DNA of 15,903 bases from an uncultured Lachnospiraceae bacterium (GCA_910577445.1 CAJTMZ010000003.1:64228-80130); one strand, 5' to 3'. Counted from the first letter of the stretch, positions 8,054-15,530 are shown. Made by a program: numbers and translations. Notes: generated by a model not told the origin, from the sequence alone.

Positions 8054-9319
8054 GGCCGGTTCTATGTCGGCCCTGTAGCCAAGAAGCGTTCCCATGTTCT
8101 CCCGGTAATAGTTATAAATATTTTGAACCCGCTCCCAGATTTGTTCATCAAAATAGACGTCGCTTCTCTGGCTCACCATACTCTCTACATACCGGCGTAA
8201 ATCCGTATAGAACAAATCTGTGGCATCATAGCAGACATACTGCCCGTCCTCATAGACCCTGTACTGCTCCATCTGCTCAAAGGTCATCAGTTGACCGCGG
8301 ATTAAAGCATAGTCCTGCGAACTTTCAATATCGTTTACATCATACATGAAAATGTAAATCAGCGGAATGTCAGCGCCGCCGTCAGTTTCCCCTTTGCGAT
8401 GCGGAATATAGGCGCTTAAAACCATGGCGCTTTCTTCGACTGATGCGCCGAATAATTTGTCATATCCGTCTGTTGAGCGGCGGTGCAGGCCGGTTAGCTG
8501 TAGCTGCATATCCTCAGGCACAGTCACGTCAAAAAGGACGTCTTCATCCCGGTCAATCAAAGTTAATTCCATAGGCGATACAGAGGAAACGACCTTTACG
8601 TTAAGCTGTCCAAGCAACCGCTGGCACAGCTTCTGATAATCGTCAGCGAGCTGGTTTCTCTCCCTGACATCTAAGGTATAGTTTTCAAAGTAGGGCCTTA
8701 ATTCTTCCATGATTTTTGTTATGGTTTCCGGGTCCGCCTCAGCGGGAGCAACCGGCTGCGGGTCTTTTTTTCCTGTTGGGACGGGCTGTGAAAACTCAAC
8801 GGTGCACATCCAATCCTGCCCGAACATGAAATTGTTGTTTGTCAAAACGAAATAATACCAGTCGTCATCCGAAAGCGGCTTTTCAAGCAGCGCCATATCA
8901 TAAGCGTCCGAAAGGTCAATCACCATCGTGCCGCTCGAATGAGCAGGTATCTGCGTGTTGCTGAAAGACACCTTCCCTGAAAGCGGTTCAACCTCTTCAC
9001 CGGTACGCCAGCGCATTAGTTTGAGGTCAGGTTGAAAATTAAGGTCTTTGTCCGACCTGTTTTCCACCTGCACTGAAACCACACCGTCCCCCTCGTAATC
9101 AGCCCACAGGGAGAGGTCGTCCCCGGACAGAGAGGAAAACAAACCGAATGCAAAAACCGTTGTGGTAAAGAAACAGAAAACGGCTGCCGTAATTGACGCT
9201 GCGATTACTCCCCATTTAGCCGCTTTGGGCTTCTTCGTATTCTTTTTATAGGTGATGGCTTCTTCGTAATACTTGTCTCCCACTTCGTTCATAGCTTCTG
9301 AAAACTTTTTTGTATTCAT
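8030..9319 (-). CDS. Membrane anti-sigma-factor-like protein with large extracellular domain
   Basis: A 429-residue protein: about 33 polar, Lys-rich cytoplasmic residues, one membrane helix (about 34-60), then a ~365-residue outside domain with no motif I can name. The first part of that domain (about 65-180) reads as a beta-sandwich; a Pro-rich linker near 185-195 precedes a second, mostly helical and mixed part. Its ATG overlaps the stop codon of the ECF sigma gene (ATGA), the usual arrangement for a sigma factor and its anti-sigma factor. The short cytoplasmic part is smaller than a classic anti-sigma domain, as in the DUF4179-like partners of clostridial ECF factors. Likely role: hold the sigma factor at the membrane until an envelope signal is sensed. 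This role is inferred from position and topology. Confidence 0.65.
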   Translation of the reverse strand: MNTKKFSEAMNEVGDKYYEEAITYKKNTKKPKAAKWGVIAASITAAVFCFFTTTVFAFGLFSSLSGDDLSLWADYEGDGVVSVQVENRSDKDLNFQPDLKLMRWRTGEEVEPLSGKVSFSNTQIPAHSSGTMVIDLSDAYDMALLEKPLSDDDWYYFVLTNNNFMFGQDWMCTVEFSQPVPTGKKDPQPVAPAEADPETITKIMEELRPYFENYTLDVRERNQLADDYQKLCQRLLGQLNVKVVSSVSPMELTLIDRDEDVLFDVTVPEDMQLQLTGLHRRSTDGYDKLFGASVEESAMVLSAYIPHRKGETDGGADIPLIYIFMYDVNDIESSQDYALIRGQLMTFEQMEQYRVYEDGQYVCYDATDLFYTDLRRYVESMVSQRSDVYFDEQIWERVQNIYNYYRENMGTLLGYRADIEPASGEGLGP

Positions 9320-9876
9320 ACGAATATCTCTCTTTCTGTCAAATATGCTTTCAGCTTCCGCCGGATAAAAACAAGCCGGGCAGATACATTTTTTTCAGTT
9401 ATTCCTACGCGCTTTGCAATGTCCGAATAAGCCTCCAAATACGCATAGCGGAGCATAAAAATAACGCGCTCTTTTTGCGTCAGCGTATCCAAAAAACTTT
9501 CGATAATACGCGCTAACTCTCTGGCTTCAATCTCGTCTTCCACTGTGTCCGGGTCTGCTATACAGGCTTCGATTTCCTCCATAGCAATCGTGTAAGTGCT
9601 GTTTCGTTTGGCGGCTTCCTTTCTGTAATAGATTTTCAGTGAAATGTTCCGGACAATTTTACAGATATAAGCCCGCAGCGGGTCAGGCTTCACCGGGGGA
9701 ATTGCTTTCCATGCGACTAAATACGCGTCATTCACACATTCCTCTGCATCCTGCCTGTCGCCTACGATATTATGCGAAAGGGCATAACAGACTTTCCCGT
9801 ATTTATCGTCTAGCTCCCGTATTGCCTGTTCCGAACGTTCAAAAAACATTTCAATGATTTTTTCATCTTCTATCAT
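9316..9876 (-). CDS. ECF-type RNA polymerase sigma factor
   Basis: A 186-residue sigma-70 family protein with only regions 2 and 4, the hallmark of ECF sigma factors. Region 2 (about residues 20-88) contains the DAEECVNDAYLVAW core-binding signature and a following DNA-melting segment; region 4 (about 130-180) has LTQKERVIFMLRYAYLEAY and the helix-turn-helix SDIAKRVGITEKNVSARL. It should direct RNA polymerase to a small stress or envelope regulon. An in-frame GTG lies at 9879, but the ATG at 9876 is seven bases after AAGGAGG and is preferred. It overlaps its anti-sigma-like partner by 4 bp, so both are made together. Upstream I see CGTAG followed by TATATAG, which could be part of a self-recognised promoter, but no clear -35. 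Confidence 0.9.
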   Translation of the reverse strand: MIEDEKIIEMFFERSEQAIRELDDKYGKVCYALSHNIVGDRQDAEECVNDAYLVAWKAIPPVKPDPLRAYICKIVRNISLKIYYRKEAAKRNSTYTIAMEEIEACIADPDTVEDEIEARELARIIESFLDTLTQKERVIFMLRYAYLEAYSDIAKRVGITEKNVSARLVFIRRKLKAYLTEREIFV

Positions 9877-9883
9877 CACACCG

Positions 9884-9890
9884 CCTCCTT
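9884..9890 (-). promoter_or_regulatory. Ribosome binding site of the ECF sigma gene
   Basis: AAGGAGG on the minus strand, seven bases before ATG 9876 and four before GTG 9879. The spacing favours the ATG. Confidence 0.6.
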
Positions 9891-10003
9891 TCCGGCTTCA
9901 CCTATATACTACGGTTTCAGCGGCAAATACTAAATGAAATCTCAGGATTTTTTATTTATATTGTACTGAAAAAATTATGGGAAATGGTTGCCGAAAAACA
10001 GTA

Positions 10004-10012
10004 TGTTATAGT
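10004..10012 (+). promoter_or_regulatory. Candidate extended -10 promoter for the acyltransferase gene
   Basis: TGTTATAGT fits an extended -10 (TGn then TATAGT at 10007-10012). No good -35 lies 16-18 bp upstream; the nearest is a weak TGGTTG (9985-9990). Transcription would start near 10019 and the leader would carry the TTAAG repeats. Confidence 0.35.
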
Positions 10013-10023
10013 AAAATACAATT

Positions 10024-10051
10024 ATTAAGAAAAATTAAGAATTATTTAAGA
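10024..10051 (+). repeat. Three phased TTAAG direct repeats (possible operator)
   Basis: ATTAAG at 10024-10029, ATTAAG at 10034-10039 and TTTAAG at 10045-10050, spaced 10 and 11 bp, about one helical turn each. The last two read NTTAAG-N5-TTTAAG, one mismatch from the streptococcal CiaR site. The tract is AT-rich, so chance is possible. They lie between the candidate promoter and the ribosome binding site. Confidence 0.4.
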
Positions 10052-10075
10052 TAAAATTAATCAAAGAGGGACATT

Positions 10076-11059
10076 ATGAACGGCGAAAGAAATACCAATC
10101 TTGATTTGATTAAATCTGTGGCCTGTATCAGCGTAGTGGGACTTCACGCGGTGAACATGAACAATTATACGCTCTACTATCTGTTCGACTGCGGCGTTCC
10201 GCTTTTCTTCATGGTCAACGGTTATCTGCTTCTTTTAAGGGAACAGGCCGGCTATCGGTATGTTCTTTATAAGATTGCCCATATCCTTAAGGTTGTATTG
10301 TCCTGGAATTTTCTGATTGTCGTTCCCGTCCTTATTTTCAGACAGAAACTGATAAATCCTTTCCGGATGGCTTTTGACAGCCTTCTGCAGAAAGGATATC
10401 TGTGGCATTTCTGGTTCTTTGGCGCCCTGATTCTTATTTACCTGATTCTTCCTGTTCTTCACCTGCTGATTTATGAAAAAAGGCGTTTTCACCGTGCCAT
10501 GTGTCTTGCCCTTATGTGTGTGTGCCTTTGTATGAGCACCCTTTCCATGATAAAAGGATATCCCTTAAGTATGTTCGTGCCCCAGCCCCTCCGCCTGTGG
10601 ACCTGGCTGTTTTATTTTCTTCTGGGGGGTCTGGCCGCCTTTGAAAGTGGGAAAATACAGCGGGTTCCTCTCCGCGTCCACGGAATCCTTCTGTTTCTCT
10701 TTACCCTGTACAACAATACGGTCGAAAAGAAAGTAGGACTCTATCTCTTACACAGCAGGCTGGCCGAGTATTTTTATGATAATCTTTTCTCCATTATCTG
10801 GTACCTGCTGCTGTTCACTTTCCTGCTGCGGCTTCCGATAAAGGATTCCTGCAAAATACCCATCAGCCGTTTCAGCAGCCTTACCATGGGAATTTTTATC
10901 ATCCATCCCATTTTACTTTTCGCGCTGAACGCGCTTTTTACCCCGGGCGGAACCGCCGCCGTACTCATCTTCTGGCCAGGGCTTACAATGTCCTCCCTGC
11001 TTATCAGCTATATGATATCCAAAATCCCCCTTGCCAGGGGACTTATCAGGCTCAGATGA
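10076..11059 (+). CDS. Membrane acyltransferase 3 family protein
   Basis: A 327-residue polytopic membrane protein with about ten hydrophobic segments, the usual layout of acyltransferase-3 (OafA/WecH-like) enzymes that move acetyl or other acyl groups across the membrane onto surface glycans. The family's conserved N-terminal pattern is present: a basic residue in NLDLIKS followed by His24 in VVGLHAV, the probable catalytic residue. It also has the FFMVNGYLLL segment and the TMGIFIIHP motif near the C-terminus. GAGGG five bases before ATG supports the start. It is a single-gene unit, divergent from the sigma factor and convergent with the flavoprotein gene, whose end it overlaps by 8 bp. The acceptor (peptidoglycan, teichoic acid or capsule) cannot be told. 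Confidence 0.85.
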   Translation: MNGERNTNLDLIKSVACISVVGLHAVNMNNYTLYYLFDCGVPLFFMVNGYLLLLREQAGYRYVLYKIAHILKVVLSWNFLIVVPVLIFRQKLINPFRMAFDSLLQKGYLWHFWFFGALILIYLILPVLHLLIYEKRRFHRAMCLALMCVCLCMSTLSMIKGYPLSMFVPQPLRLWTWLFYFLLGGLAAFESGKIQRVPLRVHGILLFLFTLYNNTVEKKVGLYLLHSRLAEYFYDNLFSIIWYLLLFTFLLRLPIKDSCKIPISRFSSLTMGIFIIHPILLFALNALFTPGGTAAVLIFWPGLTMSSLLISYMISKIPLARGLIRLR

Positions 11060-11714
11060 TTACATAAGAGGATTTGGATGAGAGCACCATTACCTCCGCG
11101 TATGCCGCAATCGTTTCCTCAATCTTCTTCCAGTCGTATTCCTGTACCGGAAAAATACCGTCCTTTTGCGTCACCTTCCTGACCGGCAGGGCGATTCCGG
11201 TGTTCCACTTTGAATTAAAGGGAACCACCTTCACCTGAATCGTGGCAAGGGCGTTGGCGATGGTGTCATTCACCATCGCCTTATATCCTTCCAGGGCGTT
11301 TTCCCCTCCGCCTCCGTGGGAGATAATTCCGGCCAGCTTCCCGAAAAGCTCCGACTGGTAGGTTTCGTCTCTCCACCAGTGCAGAAAGGTTATCTGTTCC
11401 ATCTTTTCAAGCAGCATACAGAGTTTTGCCGGTATGGGCGCATAATGGGGCGATACGAAAAAGAGATAGTCCGCCTCCTTCATCTTTTCATAAAGCCGGT
11501 TAAAAGCATCGTCACTCTGACAGCGTTTTTTGTGGTAACAACCGCCGCACCCGTTGCACGGCGTTAGATGCTCTTTCCGCAAATCCACAATCCAGCAGGA
11601 AATGCCATCCCTTGCAAGAACGCCGGAAATCATTTCGCTGACACGGTAAGAAAAGCTCCCCTCCCCGCTGTGGATGATATTGGATGCCGATATGCATACT
11701 GCTTTCTTTTTCAT
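11052..11714 (-). CDS. Flavodoxin-like NAD(P)H oxidoreductase with iron-sulfur flavoprotein cysteine cluster
   Basis: A 220-residue cytoplasmic protein with a flavodoxin-like fold: strand and phosphate-binding loop near the N-terminus (ISASNIIHSGEGSFS), then four clustered cysteines in PCNGCGGC with a further Cys in the pattern C-x2-C-x2-C-x5-C, and the FVSPHYAPIPAKL segment that usually contacts FMN. Compact four-cysteine clusters of this kind bind a [4Fe-4S] centre in archaeal-type iron-sulfur flavoproteins (Isf), which move electrons between ferredoxin or NAD(P)H and small acceptors. Start: an ORF can be extended upstream to a TTG (11738), but ATG 11714 is preferred. AAGGAG lies 13 bases before it, rather far, so initiation may be modest. 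It follows the lipoprotein gene by 77 bp on the same strand. Partner and substrate unknown. Confidence 0.8.
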   Translation of the reverse strand: MKKKAVCISASNIIHSGEGSFSYRVSEMISGVLARDGISCWIVDLRKEHLTPCNGCGGCYHKKRCQSDDAFNRLYEKMKEADYLFFVSPHYAPIPAKLCMLLEKMEQITFLHWWRDETYQSELFGKLAGIISHGGGGENALEGYKAMVNDTIANALATIQVKVVPFNSKWNTGIALPVRKVTQKDGIFPVQEYDWKKIEETIAAYAEVMVLSSKSSYVII

Positions 11715-11791
11715 ATGTATTAACAAGCTCCTTTCCAAAGCCCGTAGACTTTGTGCTGCGCTGTTTCCAAGCGCATGACAGTGTTCGTCCT

Positions 11792-13252
11792 TTAATATCC
11801 CAGTCCCCTGTCGATAATCGTACCGTCCAGGGCGTTGATTGTCAGCCAGCTCTCATAAGGCCAGTCCATTATATAAGGTTCGTCCATGTCCGGATACCGC
11901 AAGGTTTCCTTTCCGAAAAAGTCCCACACCGGAATCATCCGGGCCTCTTTGGTGTTGCCTTTTTCCATAACCCGCATATAGCCCAGCCGCACCTCGTTAA
12001 TTTCAAAATCCACCTTCACGTCTGCCTGTGAAAAAAAATCCTCGTATTTCTTTACTATCATTTCCTGAAAAACATTTTCAATCTCACTGAAAGGAAGCAG
12101 AAACACATACTCCTCCGACGTCTTTTCCACTTCATAGGGATTCCGCCAGTTAAAGGAGGCAAACCCGTCTTTCGTGTAAACCAGGCTTAGCTCCTCGTAA
12201 GGCCATGGCACATCGTCAGCTCCCTCCAGAGTGCCGCCCACTTCGTGGGTATAAGTCACGGGAATCCCGTCAAGGGTTCTTGTGAAATGAAATCCATATC
12301 CCACAGCGTCCACTACCGCTTCGTTACTGTCGTTTTCCTCGCTTATGGAAACCGACGTGAGATATTCCTCTCCAGCTATCGCCATATCCGAAAATCCCAT
12401 AGCCGCCGCATCTTCCAGCGCTTTGCGCCTTACTTCCTCCACGGAAATTTCTGCGGACTGAATATCCTGTTCGCTTGTGCCAAAGGAAAAATTGCTGTTA
12501 CTCTCATCGTCATATAAGTTGAAATTGGCATATCTCCAGTCGTCTCTGAAATTATTGTCAAGACTTACAAAGTAATTCTTTCCGTCCACTGTGGCCCAGC
12601 CTGTGAGGTAGTTTTCCGCCCTGTCCTGCACGTCTTCGATATAGGTCACTATTGCGGGAACCTCCCTGGTAACAACCTCCTTTGAGGCATTTTCTTTCAG
12701 AGCCTCCCAATTTTCAATCAGGTCGTCATAGGTTTGTCCCGTTTCGGAGCCGGGAACCAGCGGCTTTTCTCCCATTGCTTCAGCCTCTGCCTTTTTCTTC
12801 CGGTATAGCTCAATTCTCGCCTCAATCTCGTCGATGGTCCATCCGTTGGAGGCTCCCATCGCTTCCATGTCCCTGTCCCAGAGTTTTTCTCCTTTAATCA
12901 GCACCTGGCTTACCCTGTCGTAGTCCTCCTGATTAAAAACCCTGCCGGTCACTTTATAGCTCTGGAATCCTTCTCCCGCCGGAATCACTACCAGAGCGTC
13001 CGCCTTTACGCTCACCTGTTCGCTGCCGCCTTCCCATGTAAAACGCTCCGGCGCCTGTACCTGGTCCGCAATGGCTCCCCCGGCCTTTTGCCCGCTTTCT
13101 GCGCTTTGCGCGTCCTCTTTGGCATCGCTTTCGTCTTCCTCTTTCGGGAGTACGATTTCTTCCTCCGTCGGCGCACTGCTTTGGCAGCCTGTTGCCAGCA
13201 GCGATACCGCGCTGGCCAATGTGCATAATAATACCAGATTTTTTCTTCTCAT
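11792..13252 (-). CDS. Lipoprotein with YycI-like C-terminus, partner of the OmpR-type two-component system
   Basis: A 486-residue exported protein. Signal peptide: MRRK, hydrophobic core, then ATGC with Cys23 as lipidated residue. A highly charged Glu/Asp/Gln-rich linker follows (about 24-60), then a mixed alpha/beta body. The final ~80 residues contain VRLGYMRV, MIPVWDFFG and LTINALDGTII, matching the closing pattern of YycI/PepSY-like domains ('vPvW ... iNA.dG'), a family that restrains the WalK kinase in bacilli. I infer that it sits outside the membrane and modulates the neighbouring histidine kinase. It may belong to the DUF6034 group; this is from memory. It lies 118 bp after the kinase gene, on the same strand, with its own candidate operator. 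GGAGG 13 bases before ATG is distant. Function is unproven. Confidence 0.7.
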   Translation of the reverse strand: MRRKNLVLLCTLASAVSLLATGCQSSAPTEEEIVLPKEEDESDAKEDAQSAESGQKAGGAIADQVQAPERFTWEGGSEQVSVKADALVVIPAGEGFQSYKVTGRVFNQEDYDRVSQVLIKGEKLWDRDMEAMGASNGWTIDEIEARIELYRKKKAEAEAMGEKPLVPGSETGQTYDDLIENWEALKENASKEVVTREVPAIVTYIEDVQDRAENYLTGWATVDGKNYFVSLDNNFRDDWRYANFNLYDDESNSNFSFGTSEQDIQSAEISVEEVRRKALEDAAAMGFSDMAIAGEEYLTSVSISEENDSNEAVVDAVGYGFHFTRTLDGIPVTYTHEVGGTLEGADDVPWPYEELSLVYTKDGFASFNWRNPYEVEKTSEEYVFLLPFSEIENVFQEMIVKKYEDFFSQADVKVDFEINEVRLGYMRVMEKGNTKEARMIPVWDFFGKETLRYPDMDEPYIMDWPYESWLTINALDGTIIDRGLGY

Positions 13253-13316
13253 ATCTCTAATATGCCTCCATTCTTTTTCGCTTTACGCTGTTTTTCTGAA
13301 GCATACGCCTTTTCTC

Positions 13317-13354
13317 TGTAAAAGGTATTCAGCAAATTGTAAACTTTTTGTAAA
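13317..13354 (-). promoter_or_regulatory. Candidate WalR/PhoP-like operator upstream of the lipoprotein gene
   Basis: On the plus strand TGTAAA occurs at 13317-13322, 13338-13343 and 13349-13354. The last two form TGTAAA-CTTTT-TGTAAA, an exact fit to the WalR box TGTWAH-N5-TGTWAH; read toward the lipoprotein gene it is TTTACA-N5-TTTACA, the form of PhoP boxes. The third copy is 21 bp away, on the same face of the helix. OmpR-type regulators bind such repeats. No clear -35/-10 pair was found beside it. Confidence 0.55.
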
Positions 13355-13370
13355 TCCTTTCCTGCCGCCA

Positions 13371-14750
13371 CTATTTCTTCCAGACCACGGAAACTTTCGT
13401 GCCTTCTCCCAGCCTGCTTTCAATCGAAAGACGTGCGCCGTGAAGCTGTGCGATTTCGCTGCAAAGGGCAAGTCCCAGGCCGCACCCTCCGGCCCTGCGG
13501 CTTCTGGCCTTGTCCACCATATAAAAGGCTTCCGTCACTCTGGCAATTTCATCCTCCGGGATTCCGCATCCCTTATCCTCCACTGTGACCTTATTTTCAA
13601 AACCGGTAAGGAAAATCGTATCGCCCTCGCTGCTTGCCTTTGCGCCGTTGTCAATGAGATTGATTAAAAGGCTTTCAAACAAATCCCTGTCCACCCGCTT
13701 ATTTTCCATGGAGCACGAAACTTCCAGTTTGATATTTTTCTGTTTTAAATGATGCTCCTCCAGACGCGCCACCCGCTCAAACAGCTCCTCCATGGAAGTT
13801 TCTTCCATAAATATACTGTCGTTGTCATACAGCCCCATAAGGCTCATCAGCTTGCTGCTTAAGCGCTCCAGGCGGCCGCACTCGTCCCTGATGTGCCACA
13901 GGGCTCTCTCCTGCTGCTCTTTTTTCAGCTTGACGTGGAGTAAAGTATCCGAATACCCGATGATGGAGGTCATGGGCGTTTTCAGTTCATGGGTAAGGCT
14001 TCCCAGCATCTGCCTGCGCCGCTCGGACATGACGGAAAGTTCCGTCACCTGGTCCTCGATTCGCTCCGCCATGCCGTTGAAGGCTTTTGCCATAATGCCA
14101 ATTTCATCCCTTGTGTCCACGTCGGCGCGCCTTCCAAGCTCTCCGCCGCTGATGTCCTGCGCCGCTTTCTGCAATTCCCTTAAAGGGCGCAGTATCCCTG
14201 TTGTTAGCAGAAAAATTAAGATTACCGCCCCGAAAGACGCTCCCGCCCAAATCATCAGACCGAAATAAATCTGCTCCCGCATGTCCCTGTAAAGGCCTGA
14301 AATATCCTGCACCAGAAGAAGGCTGAAATCATTTCCGTCAGCAGGCACCTTTGTTCCCACAATTAAAATATACTGTTCCCCTCTCTTTTGTATGATGCTG
14401 CAGCCCTCCTTTTGGTTCCACCTTCCATCCCCGGGATTCACCAGTTCAAAAGGCGTTTCATTGCAGATTACCGCGCCGTTTTCTATTAAAATGTATTTGT
14501 CCGAGCCGTACTTTTTCAGCAGATAATTCACGTAGGCATTTTTTGCCGCCTTGCCAAACCCCTCTAAGGGCGCGTACTCCAGTTCCCTTGAAACCGCGTA
14601 GGCAGTGGAAGCAAGCCGCTGCCTGCCGCTTTCCATGGTTTCATTTTGATTATACTGGACGGAACGGTAAATAATTGCCGCTCCCGACGCAAAGGTGGCC
14701 GCCGACAGAACCGTCACGGTAACCACGGACAGTTTTTTCCAAAGCTTCAT
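13371..14750 (-). CDS. HAMP-domain sensor histidine kinase (HisKA family)
   Basis: A 459-residue membrane kinase: first helix about residues 7-27, an outside sensor region of ~135 residues, second helix about 164-188, HAMP linker to about 235, then HisKA with His254 in LTHELKTPMTSIIGYS. The ATPase domain has Asn368 (LIDNGAK), Asp392 (EDKGCGIPED) and a glycine-rich GGCGLGLAL, so it should be active. It starts one base after the stop of the response regulator gene, so they are one operon and a cognate pair. The outside region is of the single-Cache/PAS-like size seen in envelope-stress kinases. The following lipoprotein is a likely extracytoplasmic partner. Signal unknown; overall layout recalls WalK, but no cytoplasmic PAS domain is seen between HAMP and HisKA, so it is not a plain WalK ortholog. 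Confidence 0.92.
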   Translation of the reverse strand: MKLWKKLSVVTVTVLSAATFASGAAIIYRSVQYNQNETMESGRQRLASTAYAVSRELEYAPLEGFGKAAKNAYVNYLLKKYGSDKYILIENGAVICNETPFELVNPGDGRWNQKEGCSIIQKRGEQYILIVGTKVPADGNDFSLLLVQDISGLYRDMREQIYFGLMIWAGASFGAVILIFLLTTGILRPLRELQKAAQDISGGELGRRADVDTRDEIGIMAKAFNGMAERIEDQVTELSVMSERRRQMLGSLTHELKTPMTSIIGYSDTLLHVKLKKEQQERALWHIRDECGRLERLSSKLMSLMGLYDNDSIFMEETSMEELFERVARLEEHHLKQKNIKLEVSCSMENKRVDRDLFESLLINLIDNGAKASSEGDTIFLTGFENKVTVEDKGCGIPEDEIARVTEAFYMVDKARSRRAGGCGLGLALCSEIAQLHGARLSIESRLGEGTKVSVVWKK

Positions 14751-14751
14751 A

Positions 14752-15462
14752 TTAGTCCAAATCCTCCAGACGATATCCGGTCTTGGATATCGTGCGAATC
14801 ACGTCGTAAAAATCCAGTTTCTTGCGGAGCTGCCCGATATGCACGTCCACCGTCCTGGTCTCGCCCACATAGTCCGTACCCCAAATCCTGTTTAAAAGCT
14901 CTTCTCTTGAAAAAGCAACGTTTTTGCTGCCGGCCAGCGTCACCAAAAGCTCGTACTCCATGGGCTTTAAGGCCACCCGCACGCCCCCTTTTTCCACACT
15001 GTGCTGCTTTAAATCAATCACCACATCGCGAATCTGTATTTTTTCCCTGCTGCGCCCGGTCCGCTTCAGCACCTTTTCCATGCGCACCAAAAGCTCCAGA
15101 ATTTCAAAGGGCTTGACGATGTAGTCCTCCGCCCCGGACCTTAACCCGTGAACCTTGGAAAGCACGTCGTCCTTCGCGGTCAGGTATATCACCGGAATCT
15201 TTGCCGCCTGCAAATCCTCCATCAGCTCAAAGCCGTTTTTTCCCGGGAGCATCACATCTACCAGCGCAAGAGCCGCCGTCTCTTCCACAGCGCCCGCCTC
15301 CCCGTCCTGATTCTTTTTCCCGCTTATCATGTTCCTGATAACCCCTTTTGCCTCAAGCCCGTCCATAATCGGCTGGGTTTCGTATCCCGCCGCTTCCAGA
15401 TTCATGCAAATCAGCTCCGAAATCGAACTGTCGTCCTCTATTACCAGAATTTTCATCTTCAT
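14752..15462 (-). CDS. OmpR-family response regulator (receiver + winged helix)
   Basis: A 236-residue transcription factor. The receiver has acidic residues Glu9-Asp11, phospho-acceptor Asp69 in VDVMLPG, Thr95 and Lys117 (VKPF). Asp69 is about 15 residues later than usual because a charged segment (about 43-62, with GKKNQDGEAG) is inserted before strand 3. The C-terminal winged helix (about 140-235) ends with the typical RTVDVHIGQLRKKL and ISKTGYRL. Several in-frame starts lie upstream (to 15528), but ATG 15462 has GGGGGGAG six bases before it and gives the normal N-terminus. It is the first gene of the operon with the kinase. A TGTAAA half-site lies upstream at 15531-15536, so it may control its own gene. 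Not named WalR or PhoP, since sequence alone cannot decide. Confidence 0.93.
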   Translation of the reverse strand: MKMKILVIEDDSSISELICMNLEAAGYETQPIMDGLEAKGVIRNMISGKKNQDGEAGAVEETAALALVDVMLPGKNGFELMEDLQAAKIPVIYLTAKDDVLSKVHGLRSGAEDYIVKPFEILELLVRMEKVLKRTGRSREKIQIRDVVIDLKQHSVEKGGVRVALKPMEYELLVTLAGSKNVAFSREELLNRIWGTDYVGETRTVDVHIGQLRKKLDFYDVIRTISKTGYRLEDLD

Positions 15463-15468
15463 GCCCTG

Positions 15469-15476
15469 CTCCCCCC
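15469..15476 (-). promoter_or_regulatory. Ribosome binding site that decides the response-regulator start
   Basis: GGGGGGAG on the minus strand, six bases before ATG 15462 and 12 before the second ATG at 15456. It supports the first of the two and rules against the longer upstream extension. Confidence 0.6.
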
Positions 15477-15505
15477 AATATACCATATTAAATATCCTAT
15501 CACAA
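15477..15505 (-). promoter_or_regulatory. Tentative promoter for the OmpR-type regulator operon
   Basis: TTGTGA (15500-15505), 17-bp spacer, TATATT (15477-15482). Good on paper, but transcription would start near 15470, inside the ribosome binding site, so an alternative with -10 GATATT (15491-15496) and a T-rich -35 near 15515-15520 may be the real one. Confidence 0.25.
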
Positions 15506-15530
15506 AAAGCGCCGGAAAAAAGCATCAAAT

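Noticed and set aside
9890..9960. ECF-type self-recognised promoter of the sigma gene
   Set aside because: CGTAG and a GAAAC are present but lie directly next to each other instead of about 16 bp apart, so the expected -35/-10 layout is missing.
11757..11775. Hairpin TGCGCT-loop-AGCGCA between the lipoprotein and flavoprotein genes
   Set aside because: Only six base pairs and no T-run follows on the minus strand, so it is not a convincing terminator.
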